From: Verrucomicrobiota bacterium | GTDB lineage: Bacteria > Verrucomicrobiota > Verrucomicrobiia > Verrucomicrobiales > Akkermansiaceae | Reading direction: 5' to 3' | Length of the DNA stretch: 64,000 bases | Assembly (NCBI GenBank): GCA_026397725.1 | Contig: JAPLUI010000327.1 | Coordinates: forward strand, 1 to 64,000 | Shown here: positions 8,402 to 17,363 of the stretch, one piece after another | Position numbering within the stretch: position 1 is the stretch's first letter | Layout: each line of letters begins with the position of its first letter | Program-made: the position numbers and the translations under genes | The notes under the pieces: model-generated | Database searches by the model: none | Told to the model about the DNA's origin: nothing | What the model saw: the letters and a program-made list of their open reading frames with translations, nothing else

Positions 8402-9742
8402 ATGTCCCTTCGCATCCGCACACTCAAACTTAAAGGAATCAGGCAATTCCAAAATGTGACCTTTGATTTTACGGACCCGGTAACGGGAAAGCCGCTGGAT
8501 CGGATTTGCCTCATCGGCGGCAATGGGACCGGAAAATCGACGATTCTCCGCCTGCTGGCATCAGACAAAATTCTCGGTGTGCCCTCTGCGATGCCACGTT
8601 GGAGTGCAAAGCTTGGCGCCAATGCCTCCATGTCTATCGATTTTGAGAATAGCGGTTCCAAGGCTTGCCTCTACGGTAATCCGAATCAACCCAAATGGGG
8701 TTCACGCGAGAATCCGCTAGCCGCAATCGGTGACAAAGAGTTGGAGCAACCCATCCCATTGGGCAACAGCGAAGAACAGAAAGAGTGGATCACGAGGTTG
8801 CGGGAATTGGTCACTGTGTATTGTCCGCCGGATTCGGAACTTGCCCCCACTTCTTCGAGTATCACCGATCTGCCATCAGCAAATCTCAACAAAGCCCTCG
8901 CTTTCCTGAAAGCGCCTCCAACCAAGTTTATGGTGGGACAAGACAAGGTGGCGGATTTCTGGAAGCTTCTGATCGCCCTAATCAAGGATCGCGAAGCCCG
9001 CCTCATCGCATATAACCGCCGTCCCGAGAACCAACACCGAACGATCAGTGAGGTGGAGACGGAATTCCTTGCTCAAAATCCGGACATTCTCAAGGAACTC
9101 GCGGCTTTCTGGGATCCCATCCTCATCAAAGCCGGCTTGAGATTCGATTATGAAAAGGCTTCACAGCCCGTTCAACTCACCGACAATCTCAAGGCTTACA
9201 TTTATCTGGCTGCTGAGAACGCGGTTCTCCCCTATGCCGAACTCAGCACGGGAATCCGCGGCTTCCTGTTCCGCCTTGGACATCTTTTAACGATCTTCCG
9301 TTTCCACCGCGAAAAGGGGGGGGTCGTCCTAATTGACGAGCCGGAGAACAGCCTTTACCCGGATTTTCTTTTCGATTTACTGGCCCACTACCAACGGGCC
9401 GCGCCCTGCGCCCAGATGTTCTTCGCCACCCACAGCCCGATTGTGGCGGCCCAATTCAAACCCGAGGAACGTTTCATTCTCGAATTCGACCCGGATCGTG
9501 GCGTTGTCGTGAGGCGAGGCGTCACACCCGAGGGCGACGATCCCAACGACGTGCTGCTCAAGGATTTCGCGGTTAGAACCCTCTACGGAGAGAAAGGGTT
9601 GGCCAGTTGGAACCGCTTCCGTGAATTGAGCCGCATCATCGAAACCGAAAGCGATCCGAAGAAAAGGAAGGAAATGCTCAAGGAATACCTCGAACTCGGT
9701 AGAACCTACAACTTCGATCCTCACAATGAACTTTCTGCCTAA
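8402..9742 (+). CDS. AAA/ABC-type ATPase, PtuA-like, of a two-gene defence module
   Basis: 446 residues. Walker A GGNGTGKST is at 39-47, an ABC-signature-like LSTGIRGF at 281-288, Walker B VVLIDEPE at 308-315 and the switch histidine in FATHSP at 341-346. This is the single-chain SMC/RecF-like ATPase layout used by Septu (PtuA), OLD-like and retron-linked ATPases. It shares 17 bases with the following HNH gene, which points to coupled translation and a shared complex. By analogy the ATPase would restrain or activate the nuclease during phage infection. Base composition is visibly lower in GC than in the CAZyme genes, which fits horizontal transfer. Septu-like is an inference from order and motifs; other ATPase-HNH pairs exist. 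Confidence 0.8.
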   Translation: MSLRIRTLKLKGIRQFQNVTFDFTDPVTGKPLDRICLIGGNGTGKSTILRLLASDKILGVPSAMPRWSAKLGANASMSIDFENSGSKACLYGNPNQPKWGSRENPLAAIGDKELEQPIPLGNSEEQKEWITRLRELVTVYCPPDSELAPTSSSITDLPSANLNKALAFLKAPPTKFMVGQDKVADFWKLLIALIKDREARLIAYNRRPENQHRTISEVETEFLAQNPDILKELAAFWDPILIKAGLRFDYEKASQPVQLTDNLKAYIYLAAENAVLPYAELSTGIRGFLFRLGHLLTIFRFHREKGGVVLIDEPENSLYPDFLFDLLAHYQRAAPCAQMFFATHSPIVAAQFKPEERFILEFDPDRGVVVRRGVTPEGDDPNDVLLKDFAVRTLYGEKGLASWNRFRELSRIIETESDPKKRKEMLKEYLELGRTYNFDPHNELSA

Positions 9743-10310
9743 GGACAATGAGACGACTGAGCGGTACAGCGGCCTCAGATATCCGCAGGATAGAGACAAG
9801 GCCATACACGCGTTGACTTCACTGCAGAAAGGTTATTGCGCATATTCTGAGCGTTATCTCAAACCGCTCGACAGCGTGGAACTGGAGCATTTCGATCCCC
9901 GTAAAAAGAACACGGAAGAAGACGGTTTTAAGAACTGGCATGCGGTCATCCGATGGATGAATGCCCACAAATCCAGACGAATCGAAAACTTCGAGCCATT
10001 GCCGGAAATAGAAACTTGGACAGCGGCCCGAATCCGTTATGAGCATGGGCTTTATGTTTGTGATGATGAGGATATGGCAACCAGGAACCTCATCGATTTT
10101 CTCGGCGTCAACAAACAGGAAGTGTTTGAGGAGAGGTCAAACCATATCGCGAGGATGCGCGGCATCCAACAGAAGTTCGGCGACCAACTATTGATCGAAA
10201 TTTTGAGCGAATCTCCGGAGGATTTGTCTTTTCCCACGGCCATCGAAGCGGAATTGGGAATTCCGGCATTTGACTTGATAGACCGTCACCTCATATCAGA
10301 CGGGGCCTGA
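9726..10310 (+). CDS. HNH-family nuclease, PtuB-like, of the two-gene defence module
   Basis: 194 residues, start ATG inside the end of the ATPase gene. HNH-type residues are in order: CAYSE at 38-42, ELEHFDPR with E54-H55, NW at 70-71, and N79-A-H81-K82. In PtuB-like and related HNH proteins the first block is usually a CxYCE/CxxC zinc knuckle; here the second Cys is replaced by Ser, so zinc binding may be lost or use other ligands. The rest (about 100-194) is helical and acidic with no named domain. Layout and overlap suggest a nuclease effector controlled by the upstream ATPase. Composition is low in GC like its partner. Confidence 0.75.
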   Translation: MNFLPKDNETTERYSGLRYPQDRDKAIHALTSLQKGYCAYSERYLKPLDSVELEHFDPRKKNTEEDGFKNWHAVIRWMNAHKSRRIENFEPLPEIETWTAARIRYEHGLYVCDDEDMATRNLIDFLGVNKQEVFEERSNHIARMRGIQQKFGDQLLIEILSESPEDLSFPTAIEAELGIPAFDLIDRHLISDGA

Positions 10311-10620
10311 ATGAAAGGATCATCTCTGAGTTCCTCGCGCCAATTCTGGACGCCCACCCTCCTTGTTTGCTGCCGATCCGGGCCTTTGCCATTCGCTATT
10401 TGGTTGGCGCGCATCAGAGGTCGATGAATGCTGGAATAATGAGACATTTCGGCACACCGACATGACCGAGATGTGGTCTTCGTCAATTGGCAGAACCGCC
10501 TCTGGTCTCGTTGACCCCGGCGACGTAGCCGAAGGTCGCATCGATCCGGAACGGGCGGATTAATCACAAATCTGACAAACGCCCAGGCGAACCGCCGTAT
10601 GATGCCCGATTCTCAAGAAC
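10311..10620. other. Spacer closing the defence island
   Basis: 310 bases. Open frames exist on both strands (66 codons at 10363-10563 plus; 73 and 93 codons minus) but none has a leader, a domain or a convincing protein texture. The stretch probably contains debris of a former island gene. The last 60 bases form the leader of the gene at 10621 (ATTCTCAAGAAC before the ATG), without a Shine-Dalgarno sequence. Confidence 0.35.
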
Positions 10621-12753
10621 ATGAATGCCACAAAACTCCTCGTCGCTCTGCTCGGTCTTGCCGGGACTTTCTCCATCCATGCGGCACCCTCAGCGGACTG
10701 GCTGCTTGATCCATCTTCTTTCAAAGCGCGGATCCACCAAAGCGCGGATCGCCATGAGGTGATTCTGGACAACGGCCTCGTGCGCCGTGTCATCCGCCTC
10801 GCGCCGAATGCGGCCACCGTTTCATTTGAAAACGTGATGACCGGTGAATCCATCATCCGCGGCGTGCGTCCGGAAGCACGCGTGATGTTAGATGGTGTCA
10901 GTTACGACATCGGCGGACTGGATGGTCAGCCGGTGCAGAATTTCCTCAAGCCCGCCTGGATCGAGAAACTGAAGACGAACCCGGATGCGTTTCAGTTTTC
11001 CGGCCTCAAGACGGGAAGAACAGAAGTTCGGTTTCCGTGGAAAAAGCGCAGCGAGTGGATGCCCGATGATTCGCCGTGGCCGCCGCCGGGCGTCTCGCTG
11101 GCGCTGGAGTTTCGTTCGCCTGCCGATCTTGGAGTGACAGTGGAGGTGCACTATGAGTTATTCGACGGCGTGCCGCTGGTTTCCAAATGGATCGTCGTCC
11201 GTAACACCACCGCCAAGCCAGTGCGATTGAATTCCTTCGTGAGCGAAATTCTCTCCGCCGTGGAACACGAATCGTATGTGGACGACAATCCACGCTGGGA
11301 ATTGCCGAATCTATATGTCGAAACCGACTATGCCTTTGGTGGGATGGGCAGCAAGGGTGGCAACCGGGGCGTGCATTGGGGAGCTGATCCGGATTACCCG
11401 TCACAGGTCAACTACAATCGCAAAACCCCTTGCTTGCTAGAATGTCGGCCGCCGCAGGGTCCCGACCAGGAAATCGCCCCGGGCGGCAGCTTCGAGAGTT
11501 TTCGCGCTTATGAGCTGGCACACGACACCACCGAACGCGAACGCAAGGGACTTGCCCAGCGCCGCATGTATCGGACGATCGCGCCGTGGGTGACGGAGAA
11601 CCCGATACTGATGCACGTTCGCAGCGCGAATCCGGATGCGGTGAAGCTGGCAATCGATCAATGCGCCGAGGTGGGGTTTGAGATGGTGGTTTTAACCTTT
11701 GGCAGCGGCTTCAACTTTGAAAGCCGCGACCCGGACTATCAGGCACAATTGAAGGAACTCGCGGACTACGCGAAATCCAAGGGCATCGTGCTGGGCGGCT
11801 ATTCGCTTTGTGCCAGTCGCGGAGCCGGCACTCCGGCGGACAACACCGTCGGTCCGACGGCGTTTGGTGTCGCGCCATGTCTGGGCGCGAAGTGGGGGCG
11901 GGAATATCTGGACCAGTTGAAGAACTTCATGGAGAATACCGGATTGGCCGTCCTCGAACACGATGGCTCATACCCCGGCGACACCTGCGCCTCGACAAAT
12001 CACCCGTTTCATCGCGGTTTGGAGGACTCCCAATGGGTGCAATGGAAGGCCATCACCGACCTCTACAAATGGTGTCGCTCCAACGGAGTCTATCTGAACA
12101 TCCCGGATTGGTATTTCCTGAGTGGTGGCACCAAAACGGGCATGGGCTACCGCGAAGTGAATTGGTCGCTGCCGCGCGAGTATCAGGAAATCATCGAACG
12201 CCAGAACATCTTTGACGGCACCTGGGAGAAAACGCCCGGCATGGGCTGGATGTTCGTACCGCTCACCCAGTATCAGGGCGGCGGCGCGGCGGCGATGATC
12301 GAGCCGCTCAAGAACCATCTGCCGCACTATGAACAACGCCTCGCCAATCTTTTCGGTCAGGGCGTCATGGCATGCTATCGCGGACCGCGCCTATACGATA
12401 CGGATGAAACCAAAACCGTCGTGAAACGCTGGACGGACTTCTACAAAAAACATCGCCAAATTCTCAACGCCGACCTCCTCCACCTGCGCCGCGCCGACGG
12501 ACGTGATCTGGATTACGTCCTGCACGTCAATCCCGGCGGCAATGAGCAGGGTTTGCTGATGATCTACAATCCGCTGGAGCAGGAAGTCACCAAGACACTG
12601 CGCATACCCCTCTACTATACCGGCAAGACCACGACGGCCTCCCTTCGCGAGCGCGACGGCGCGGCCACGACCTTCAACCTGGATCGCGAATACCACATCG
12701 AACTTCCGGTGAATGTCCCCGCGCAAGGTGTCACGTGGTTTGTCATCGAATAG
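10621..12753 (+). CDS. Clan GH-D-like secreted glycoside hydrolase (alpha-galactosidase-like)
   Basis: 710 residues with a signal peptide (MNATKLLVALLGLAGTFSIHA). An N-terminal supersandwich-type beta domain (about 40-310: RHEVILDNGLVRRVIRL, PLVSKWIVVRN) precedes a TIM-barrel-like region (about 320-600) with ENPILMHVRS, GFEMVVLTFGSGFN, LEHDGSYPGDTCAS and YLNIPDWYFLSG. A short beta-rich C-terminus ends at VTWFVIE. The arrangement resembles GH36-type enzymes and uncharacterised relatives; the Asp in LEHDGSYPGD is the best nucleophile candidate. The exact family and substrate are not certain. It stands in tandem with another clan GH-D protein at 12882 and may form an operon with it. Confidence 0.65.
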   Translation: MNATKLLVALLGLAGTFSIHAAPSADWLLDPSSFKARIHQSADRHEVILDNGLVRRVIRLAPNAATVSFENVMTGESIIRGVRPEARVMLDGVSYDIGGLDGQPVQNFLKPAWIEKLKTNPDAFQFSGLKTGRTEVRFPWKKRSEWMPDDSPWPPPGVSLALEFRSPADLGVTVEVHYELFDGVPLVSKWIVVRNTTAKPVRLNSFVSEILSAVEHESYVDDNPRWELPNLYVETDYAFGGMGSKGGNRGVHWGADPDYPSQVNYNRKTPCLLECRPPQGPDQEIAPGGSFESFRAYELAHDTTERERKGLAQRRMYRTIAPWVTENPILMHVRSANPDAVKLAIDQCAEVGFEMVVLTFGSGFNFESRDPDYQAQLKELADYAKSKGIVLGGYSLCASRGAGTPADNTVGPTAFGVAPCLGAKWGREYLDQLKNFMENTGLAVLEHDGSYPGDTCASTNHPFHRGLEDSQWVQWKAITDLYKWCRSNGVYLNIPDWYFLSGGTKTGMGYREVNWSLPREYQEIIERQNIFDGTWEKTPGMGWMFVPLTQYQGGGAAAMIEPLKNHLPHYEQRLANLFGQGVMACYRGPRLYDTDETKTVVKRWTDFYKKHRQILNADLLHLRRADGRDLDYVLHVNPGGNEQGLLMIYNPLEQEVTKTLRIPLYYTGKTTTASLRERDGAATTFNLDREYHIELPVNVPAQGVTWFVIE

Positions 12754-12881
12754 GCCCCTACCCTTTTCCCCCTGCCCTCCAGCCCGGCCTAACGGCTGGT
12801 TCAGGAGTCTCCCGCCAAAAACGAATTCCCGGCAGCAATTGTTTGCGAGATCGGTCATTTCCCCACCGTATACCAGTTTCC

Positions 12882-14771
12882 ATGAAGAAACTTGTGATGA
12901 TTGCAGCGCTGGCGTCTGTCATGAATCCGGCCTCTGCCACGGAATCCCATGTGGACGGCAAGGGAGGAAAGGATGCCGGAGTCACGGCAACCTATGACAG
13001 GGACCATGGCAGGTTGTTGGAGCTTGTCCGTGGAGAGCAAAAGCTCACGGTAAACCAGCCGCTTTTTTCTTTGGAAACCGCCAAGGGCGAGTCTTTTGAC
13101 AGCTCTGCCTTTCGCATGCAGAAACCTGAGCATACGGATTCGACGGTCTATGTTCACGAGCCGTCCGGCTTGAAATGCGAGTGGAGACCCGTCAGCAAAC
13201 CCGGAACGAGCTACCTCAGGCACGAATTCACGGTTGAGGCCACCAAGCCGGTGTACATCGAGGAATTCCGCCCGCTCATTATTTCCGAGCAGGGCTTTCG
13301 GCCAACCGGCAGTGTGCTGGGTTCCCCCCTTGCCAATGGGCGCTGGTATGCCGCCATGGAGTATCCGATGGCCTTCACCAAGCTCGACCACGACGTCTAT
13401 GCGCAAGGAATCAAGATTGCCAGAAACATGAAGCCCGGCGATACATTCCGGTATGCAACTGTTTTTGGTGAAAGGGGCGGAGAAAGCCTGCGGCGCGCAT
13501 TCCTGAGCTATCTCGAAAACGAGCGTGCCCGCCCATACCGGATCTTCCTGCACTACAATTCCTGGTATGACATCTGCCACAGCGAGCCACGCTACAACCT
13601 GACCAGCGAGAACTGTATCCGGGTGATGAATGATTGGCAGCGGATGTTCACCCGCAAATACGGGGTGAAGCTGGACAGTTATGTTTTTGACGATGGTTGG
13701 GATGACTACGAAAACCTCTGGCAGTTCCGGAAAAGTGCTTTCCCGCAGGGGTTTTCACCCCAGGCCGAACTGGCCAAGGAGTATGAGACCCATATCGGCA
13801 CCTGGTTTTCCCCCTTCGGCGGATATGGTTCCGCCCAGGCCAGCCGCATCGAGAACGCCCGCAAACAAGGTTACGAAGTCAACGCGGCCGGCCTCAGTCT
13901 GGCCGGGGAAAACTACTACCGGCTGTTCCTCAAACAATGCCGGATGATGATGCGGGAGTATGAGGTCAACTATTTCAAATTTGACGGCCTTGGCGGTGCC
14001 GACCCGGCCTACCTGCCCGATGTGGAGGCGGCCTATCGATTGATGGAGACCCTGCGCAAGGACAAGCCGGACATCTATATCAACCTGACCACCGGCACCT
14101 GGGCGTCGCCGTTTTTCCTGCTGCATGGTGATTCCACCTGGCGCGGTGGGGGCGATGTTGCCCACCGGGGTAATGGTCCGCCGACCCAAAAATGGCTGAA
14201 TTACCGTGATGGGGAAACCTACACTAACATCGTCCGGAAGGGATCGCTGTTCCCGCTCAATTCGCTGATGACCTGCGGCATCGTCTATGCCAACCGGGGC
14301 GAGGGAAAGAACCTCATCGATGAATCCGACGACGAATTTGCCATGCAGGCGTGGACCGGAATCGCCTGCGGCACACAACTCCAGGAGTTGTACATCTCCG
14401 CCGACCGCATGAACGATGCCAAGTGGAAGTCACTGGCGGATGCCGCCAAGTGGGGGAGAAAGAATGAAGCCACCCTGCGGGACACCCACTGGATCGGTGG
14501 CGATCCCAATAAGGAGGAAATGTATGGATGGGCATCCTTAACCCCTGACAAAAACAAGGGTATCATCTGCCTGCGCAACCCGGCCGGAACGGACAAAGCA
14601 CAGACCTTTGACATGGCCGGGGTGATGGAGTTGGCACCGGCCGATTGGAAGCTGTCTGAAGTCGTCTTTTGCGCCGATATCGCTGGCACCAAAACACGGA
14701 TCGATGGTAACATGTTAGATGTTGGACTTCCGGGCTACAGTGTAGTCGTCATCGAGGTCCAGAGGAAATAA
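12882..14771 (+). CDS. Secreted GH36-like alpha-galactosidase family protein
   Basis: 629 residues from ATG 12882, which gives a proper signal peptide (MKKLVMIAALASVMNPASA); the open frame reaches further upstream, but that part reads as spacer. A beta domain (30-210) is followed by FLHYNSWYDICHSEP at about 222 and a barrel containing YVFDDGWDDYENLW, THIGTWFSPFGGYG and NYFKFDGLGG, where D368 is the likely nucleophile. The end has THWIGGDPNKEEMYGW and a C-terminal beta-sandwich finishing PGYSVVVIEVQ. It is the intact relative of the protein at 26428-28176, which keeps both ends but lacks this barrel. The substrate is inferred as an alpha-galactoside or a related sugar. Confidence 0.75.
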   Translation: MKKLVMIAALASVMNPASATESHVDGKGGKDAGVTATYDRDHGRLLELVRGEQKLTVNQPLFSLETAKGESFDSSAFRMQKPEHTDSTVYVHEPSGLKCEWRPVSKPGTSYLRHEFTVEATKPVYIEEFRPLIISEQGFRPTGSVLGSPLANGRWYAAMEYPMAFTKLDHDVYAQGIKIARNMKPGDTFRYATVFGERGGESLRRAFLSYLENERARPYRIFLHYNSWYDICHSEPRYNLTSENCIRVMNDWQRMFTRKYGVKLDSYVFDDGWDDYENLWQFRKSAFPQGFSPQAELAKEYETHIGTWFSPFGGYGSAQASRIENARKQGYEVNAAGLSLAGENYYRLFLKQCRMMMREYEVNYFKFDGLGGADPAYLPDVEAAYRLMETLRKDKPDIYINLTTGTWASPFFLLHGDSTWRGGGDVAHRGNGPPTQKWLNYRDGETYTNIVRKGSLFPLNSLMTCGIVYANRGEGKNLIDESDDEFAMQAWTGIACGTQLQELYISADRMNDAKWKSLADAAKWGRKNEATLRDTHWIGGDPNKEEMYGWASLTPDKNKGIICLRNPAGTDKAQTFDMAGVMELAPADWKLSEVVFCADIAGTKTRIDGNMLDVGLPGYSVVVIEVQRK

Positions 14772-14799
14772 GTGCCGGAAATAGTGCACTTCCCGGCAC
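14772..14799. terminator. Hairpin between convergent genes
   Basis: GTGCCGGAA pairs with TTCCCGGCAC, with one bulged C, around an 8-9 base loop, directly after the stop at 14771. There is no clear T-run behind it. The position between a plus-strand gene end and a minus-strand gene end (14966) suits transcript ending. Confidence 0.4.
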
Positions 14800-14965
14800 C
14801 TTCTTGCGGGGACAAGCTTGAACTCCAACGCCGGGTTCCCATTGCAGCGTCGGAGTTAAGGCTTTAGCCGATCTTCATGTCGCTGGTCCGCCAAAGGCAG
14901 GCATACTGCGGTAACATGAACTTCGGAGTTCGGTCGGCTTTGGGCGTGCTTGATCGGGATAGGAA

Positions 14966-17311
14966 TCAATCATTCCATTTCCATTCCAAGACGCCGGCTG
15001 AGAACCCGGGTTGCAGTTGCGCCTCGATGCGCAGCGCGGCGGTGGTCACCGGGGCGAAGGTCACCTTGTTATACTGATCGCGCGCCACGCCGTAGTCACC
15101 GGTAGCGACTACCGGTTTCCATTCGTCACCATCGCGATAGAGCAGCTTCCAATGTGCCGGCACCCGGCACTCGCCGGCGCCGGTGTCATCGAACCAATAT
15201 ACCGCCACGCCCGACACCCGCGTCGGCCGCTCGAAGCGTTTCACTACCCACTCGGCCGTGCCGCGGTGGTCCCACCAGGTGAAGCGCGGCACGGCCGGGT
15301 CGCCCGAGTTCTTGGGCTCCGCCCCGTCGAAGCACGCATCTTCGTTATCCGCTGGCCCGCAGTGCGACGCCGACTTGATCTCGGGCCGGAACGGAAACCA
15401 CACCCGCATCTGGTTGGGTCCGCGGTGGCACCACAGGTGATAGGGAATCAGGGTCAGCGGCGTTTCACCGTTGGCGGGTGTCATCCGCAACACGGTAGTC
15501 CCGCCTAACAACTCAGGCCGTTCCTCGGTCTTGAATCCGACCGGCCCCGGAAACAGGCGCTCCAACACCTTCCCGCCGTTGTCCACCCCTTCCGCGCAAT
15601 AGACCAGCGGGCCGCGCTCCACCGCGAAGCGGTCGCGGTCCGCCTTGACCATGGCGTGGGCCTGCACGCGGCGCACCGGCATCTCCAGGTCCAACGTCAC
15701 CGTGTCGCCAGCATGCCAGGTGCGCTTGATGCGTGCGTATCCATTCACCGGCGTGGCGTCCGCGGCTTGCCCGTTGACCGCCAGCCCGACATGAGGCTTC
15801 AGTCCGTCGTCGTAGCGGTAGAGGTCACCCGGCACCGGCTCGTTGCGCGCCCAGCCCGGGATGCGCACCCGCAGCGTGAACTCGCTGGCTGCGGCGGGCT
15901 CCACCGTGAGCGTCACCCGGCCGTCCCACGGGTAACGCGTCTGCTGCCTGATGACCACGTCCGTGCCGCCCACCCGCGCCCTTGCCTCGCCGCCGATGAA
16001 GAGATTCACATATAACTCGTCGCCGCGGGTGGCGTGGATGAAGCCGGCGAGCGACGGGATGAAGCGCACCACGTTGACCGGGCAGCACGAGCAATCGAAC
16101 CACGGCGCGCGCTCCGGGCGGCCGTGATTGAACGGCAACCCGCCGTCGTGCTCCAACGGGTTCGGATAGAAAAACCGGTCGCCCGACAGCGCCACGCCCG
16201 AGAGAAAGCCGTTGTAGATCACCCGCTCCAGCACATCGATGTACTTCCCCTCGCCGTGAAGGAGGAACATCCGGTGGTTCCATAACGCGTTGGCGATCGC
16301 CGCGCAGGTTTCCAGGTACGCCTCGCCGTTGGGCAGGTCATACGGCCCGCCGAACGCCTCGCCGCCTCGCCCGGCACCGATCCCGCCTGTTAGATGAAGC
16401 TTGCACGCCACCACATCCTCCCACAAGCGGTCGATGCCGCGCACATACGCAGCATCGCCGGTCAGCGCCGCCACGTCCGCCATGCCGGCATACATGTAAC
16501 CCGCCCGCACCGCGTGACCGACCGCCGCCGCCTGTTCGAGCACCGGCAGGTGGTCCTGCTGCTGCGCGCCGTAGAGCCCGTGCGTCTCCGCTCGACCGCG
16601 GATGTCCAATAGATATTTCGCCAGTTTCAGGTATTTGTCCCTGCCGGTGACGCGGCAGAGTTTGGCCAGGCCGATCTCGATCTCCTGATGGCCGGGCGGT
16701 GACTGGACCTTGCCGGGGCCAAAGGTCTCGCACAGGAAATCCGCGTTCCTGAGCGCCACATCTAACAGAGATCGCTTGCCGGTCGCCTGGAAGTGCGCCA
16801 CCGCGGCTTCATAGAGATGACCGACATTGTATAACTCGTGGCTTGACACCAGGCTCGACCAGCGGGTGCGGCCCGACATGCCGGGCATCTTGTCGGGCGG
16901 GAACAGTCGGCGTGCGGTGTAAAGGTAGCCGTCGGCCTCCTGCGCGGCGGCGATCTTGGCGATCAGTTCGTCGAGGTACTTGTCGAGTTTCGGGTCCGGG
17001 CGGGTCGCCAGCGTGTAGGCCGCGCCTTCGATCACCTTGTAAACGTCGGAATCGTCCCAGGGTGTGCCGCGGAACTCGCCCGGCATCAGTCCGCCCGCCT
17101 TGGCGAAGTTATCGATGCGGCCGGTGTCCTCGCATTGCTTGAAATCATACCAGACGGTCGTCCGGCGATTGGTCTCGAGGCGCGGCGACCAGAAGCCGTC
17201 GTCCACGCGCACGGCGGTGAGCGGCACCGGTTGGAGCGGGTAGTCCGGCTTTGGCTCGGCGCCGGTGACGCAGGCGGTCATCAGCAGGGTGAAGAGGGAA
17301 CTTCGGTTCAT
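14966..17311 (-). CDS. GH127 beta-L-arabinofuranosidase with C-terminal discoidin-like domain (copy 1)
   Basis: 781 residues; signal peptide MNRSSLFTLLMTACVTGAEP. The (alpha/alpha)6 barrel carries the family's active-site set: E318 (GGEAFGG) as acid/base, E334 and C336 (LETCA) and C409-C410 (DCSCCPVN). This corresponds to the zinc-bound Cys-Glu cluster and Cys nucleophile known from HypBA1, with the same 16-residue spacing between the two Glu. A beta-sandwich follows, then a terminal domain of about 105 residues (FTWWDHRGTAEWV, VYWFDDTG, LLYRDGDEWKP) likely to bind carbohydrate. It is the last gene of the minus-strand run and a near copy of the protein at 24077. The role is release of beta-L-arabinofuranose from side chains, outside the cytoplasm. 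Confidence 0.92.
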   Translation of the reverse strand: MNRSSLFTLLMTACVTGAEPKPDYPLQPVPLTAVRVDDGFWSPRLETNRRTTVWYDFKQCEDTGRIDNFAKAGGLMPGEFRGTPWDDSDVYKVIEGAAYTLATRPDPKLDKYLDELIAKIAAAQEADGYLYTARRLFPPDKMPGMSGRTRWSSLVSSHELYNVGHLYEAAVAHFQATGKRSLLDVALRNADFLCETFGPGKVQSPPGHQEIEIGLAKLCRVTGRDKYLKLAKYLLDIRGRAETHGLYGAQQQDHLPVLEQAAAVGHAVRAGYMYAGMADVAALTGDAAYVRGIDRLWEDVVACKLHLTGGIGAGRGGEAFGGPYDLPNGEAYLETCAAIANALWNHRMFLLHGEGKYIDVLERVIYNGFLSGVALSGDRFFYPNPLEHDGGLPFNHGRPERAPWFDCSCCPVNVVRFIPSLAGFIHATRGDELYVNLFIGGEARARVGGTDVVIRQQTRYPWDGRVTLTVEPAAASEFTLRVRIPGWARNEPVPGDLYRYDDGLKPHVGLAVNGQAADATPVNGYARIKRTWHAGDTVTLDLEMPVRRVQAHAMVKADRDRFAVERGPLVYCAEGVDNGGKVLERLFPGPVGFKTEERPELLGGTTVLRMTPANGETPLTLIPYHLWCHRGPNQMRVWFPFRPEIKSASHCGPADNEDACFDGAEPKNSGDPAVPRFTWWDHRGTAEWVVKRFERPTRVSGVAVYWFDDTGAGECRVPAHWKLLYRDGDEWKPVVATGDYGVARDQYNKVTFAPVTTAALRIEAQLQPGFSAGVLEWKWND

Positions 17312-17363
17312 GGGGTGCTTTGGTTGGTTGGGTCGTGCTGGAGATTATCTTAGGTTTGTTTCC

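Noticed and set aside
5289-10310. A BREX or DISARM cluster
   Set aside because: The methyltransferase has the MmeI-type nuclease and ends, and no BrxA/B/C/L, PglZ or DrmA/B/C-like genes are present.
10363-10563. 66-codon plus-strand gene behind the HNH nuclease
   Set aside because: No leader, no recognisable motif and competing open frames on the other strand; treated as spacer.
12735-12881. Upstream extension of the GH36-like gene to a GTG at 12735
   Set aside because: The extra 49 residues read as spacer and would bury a perfect signal peptide that starts at 12882.
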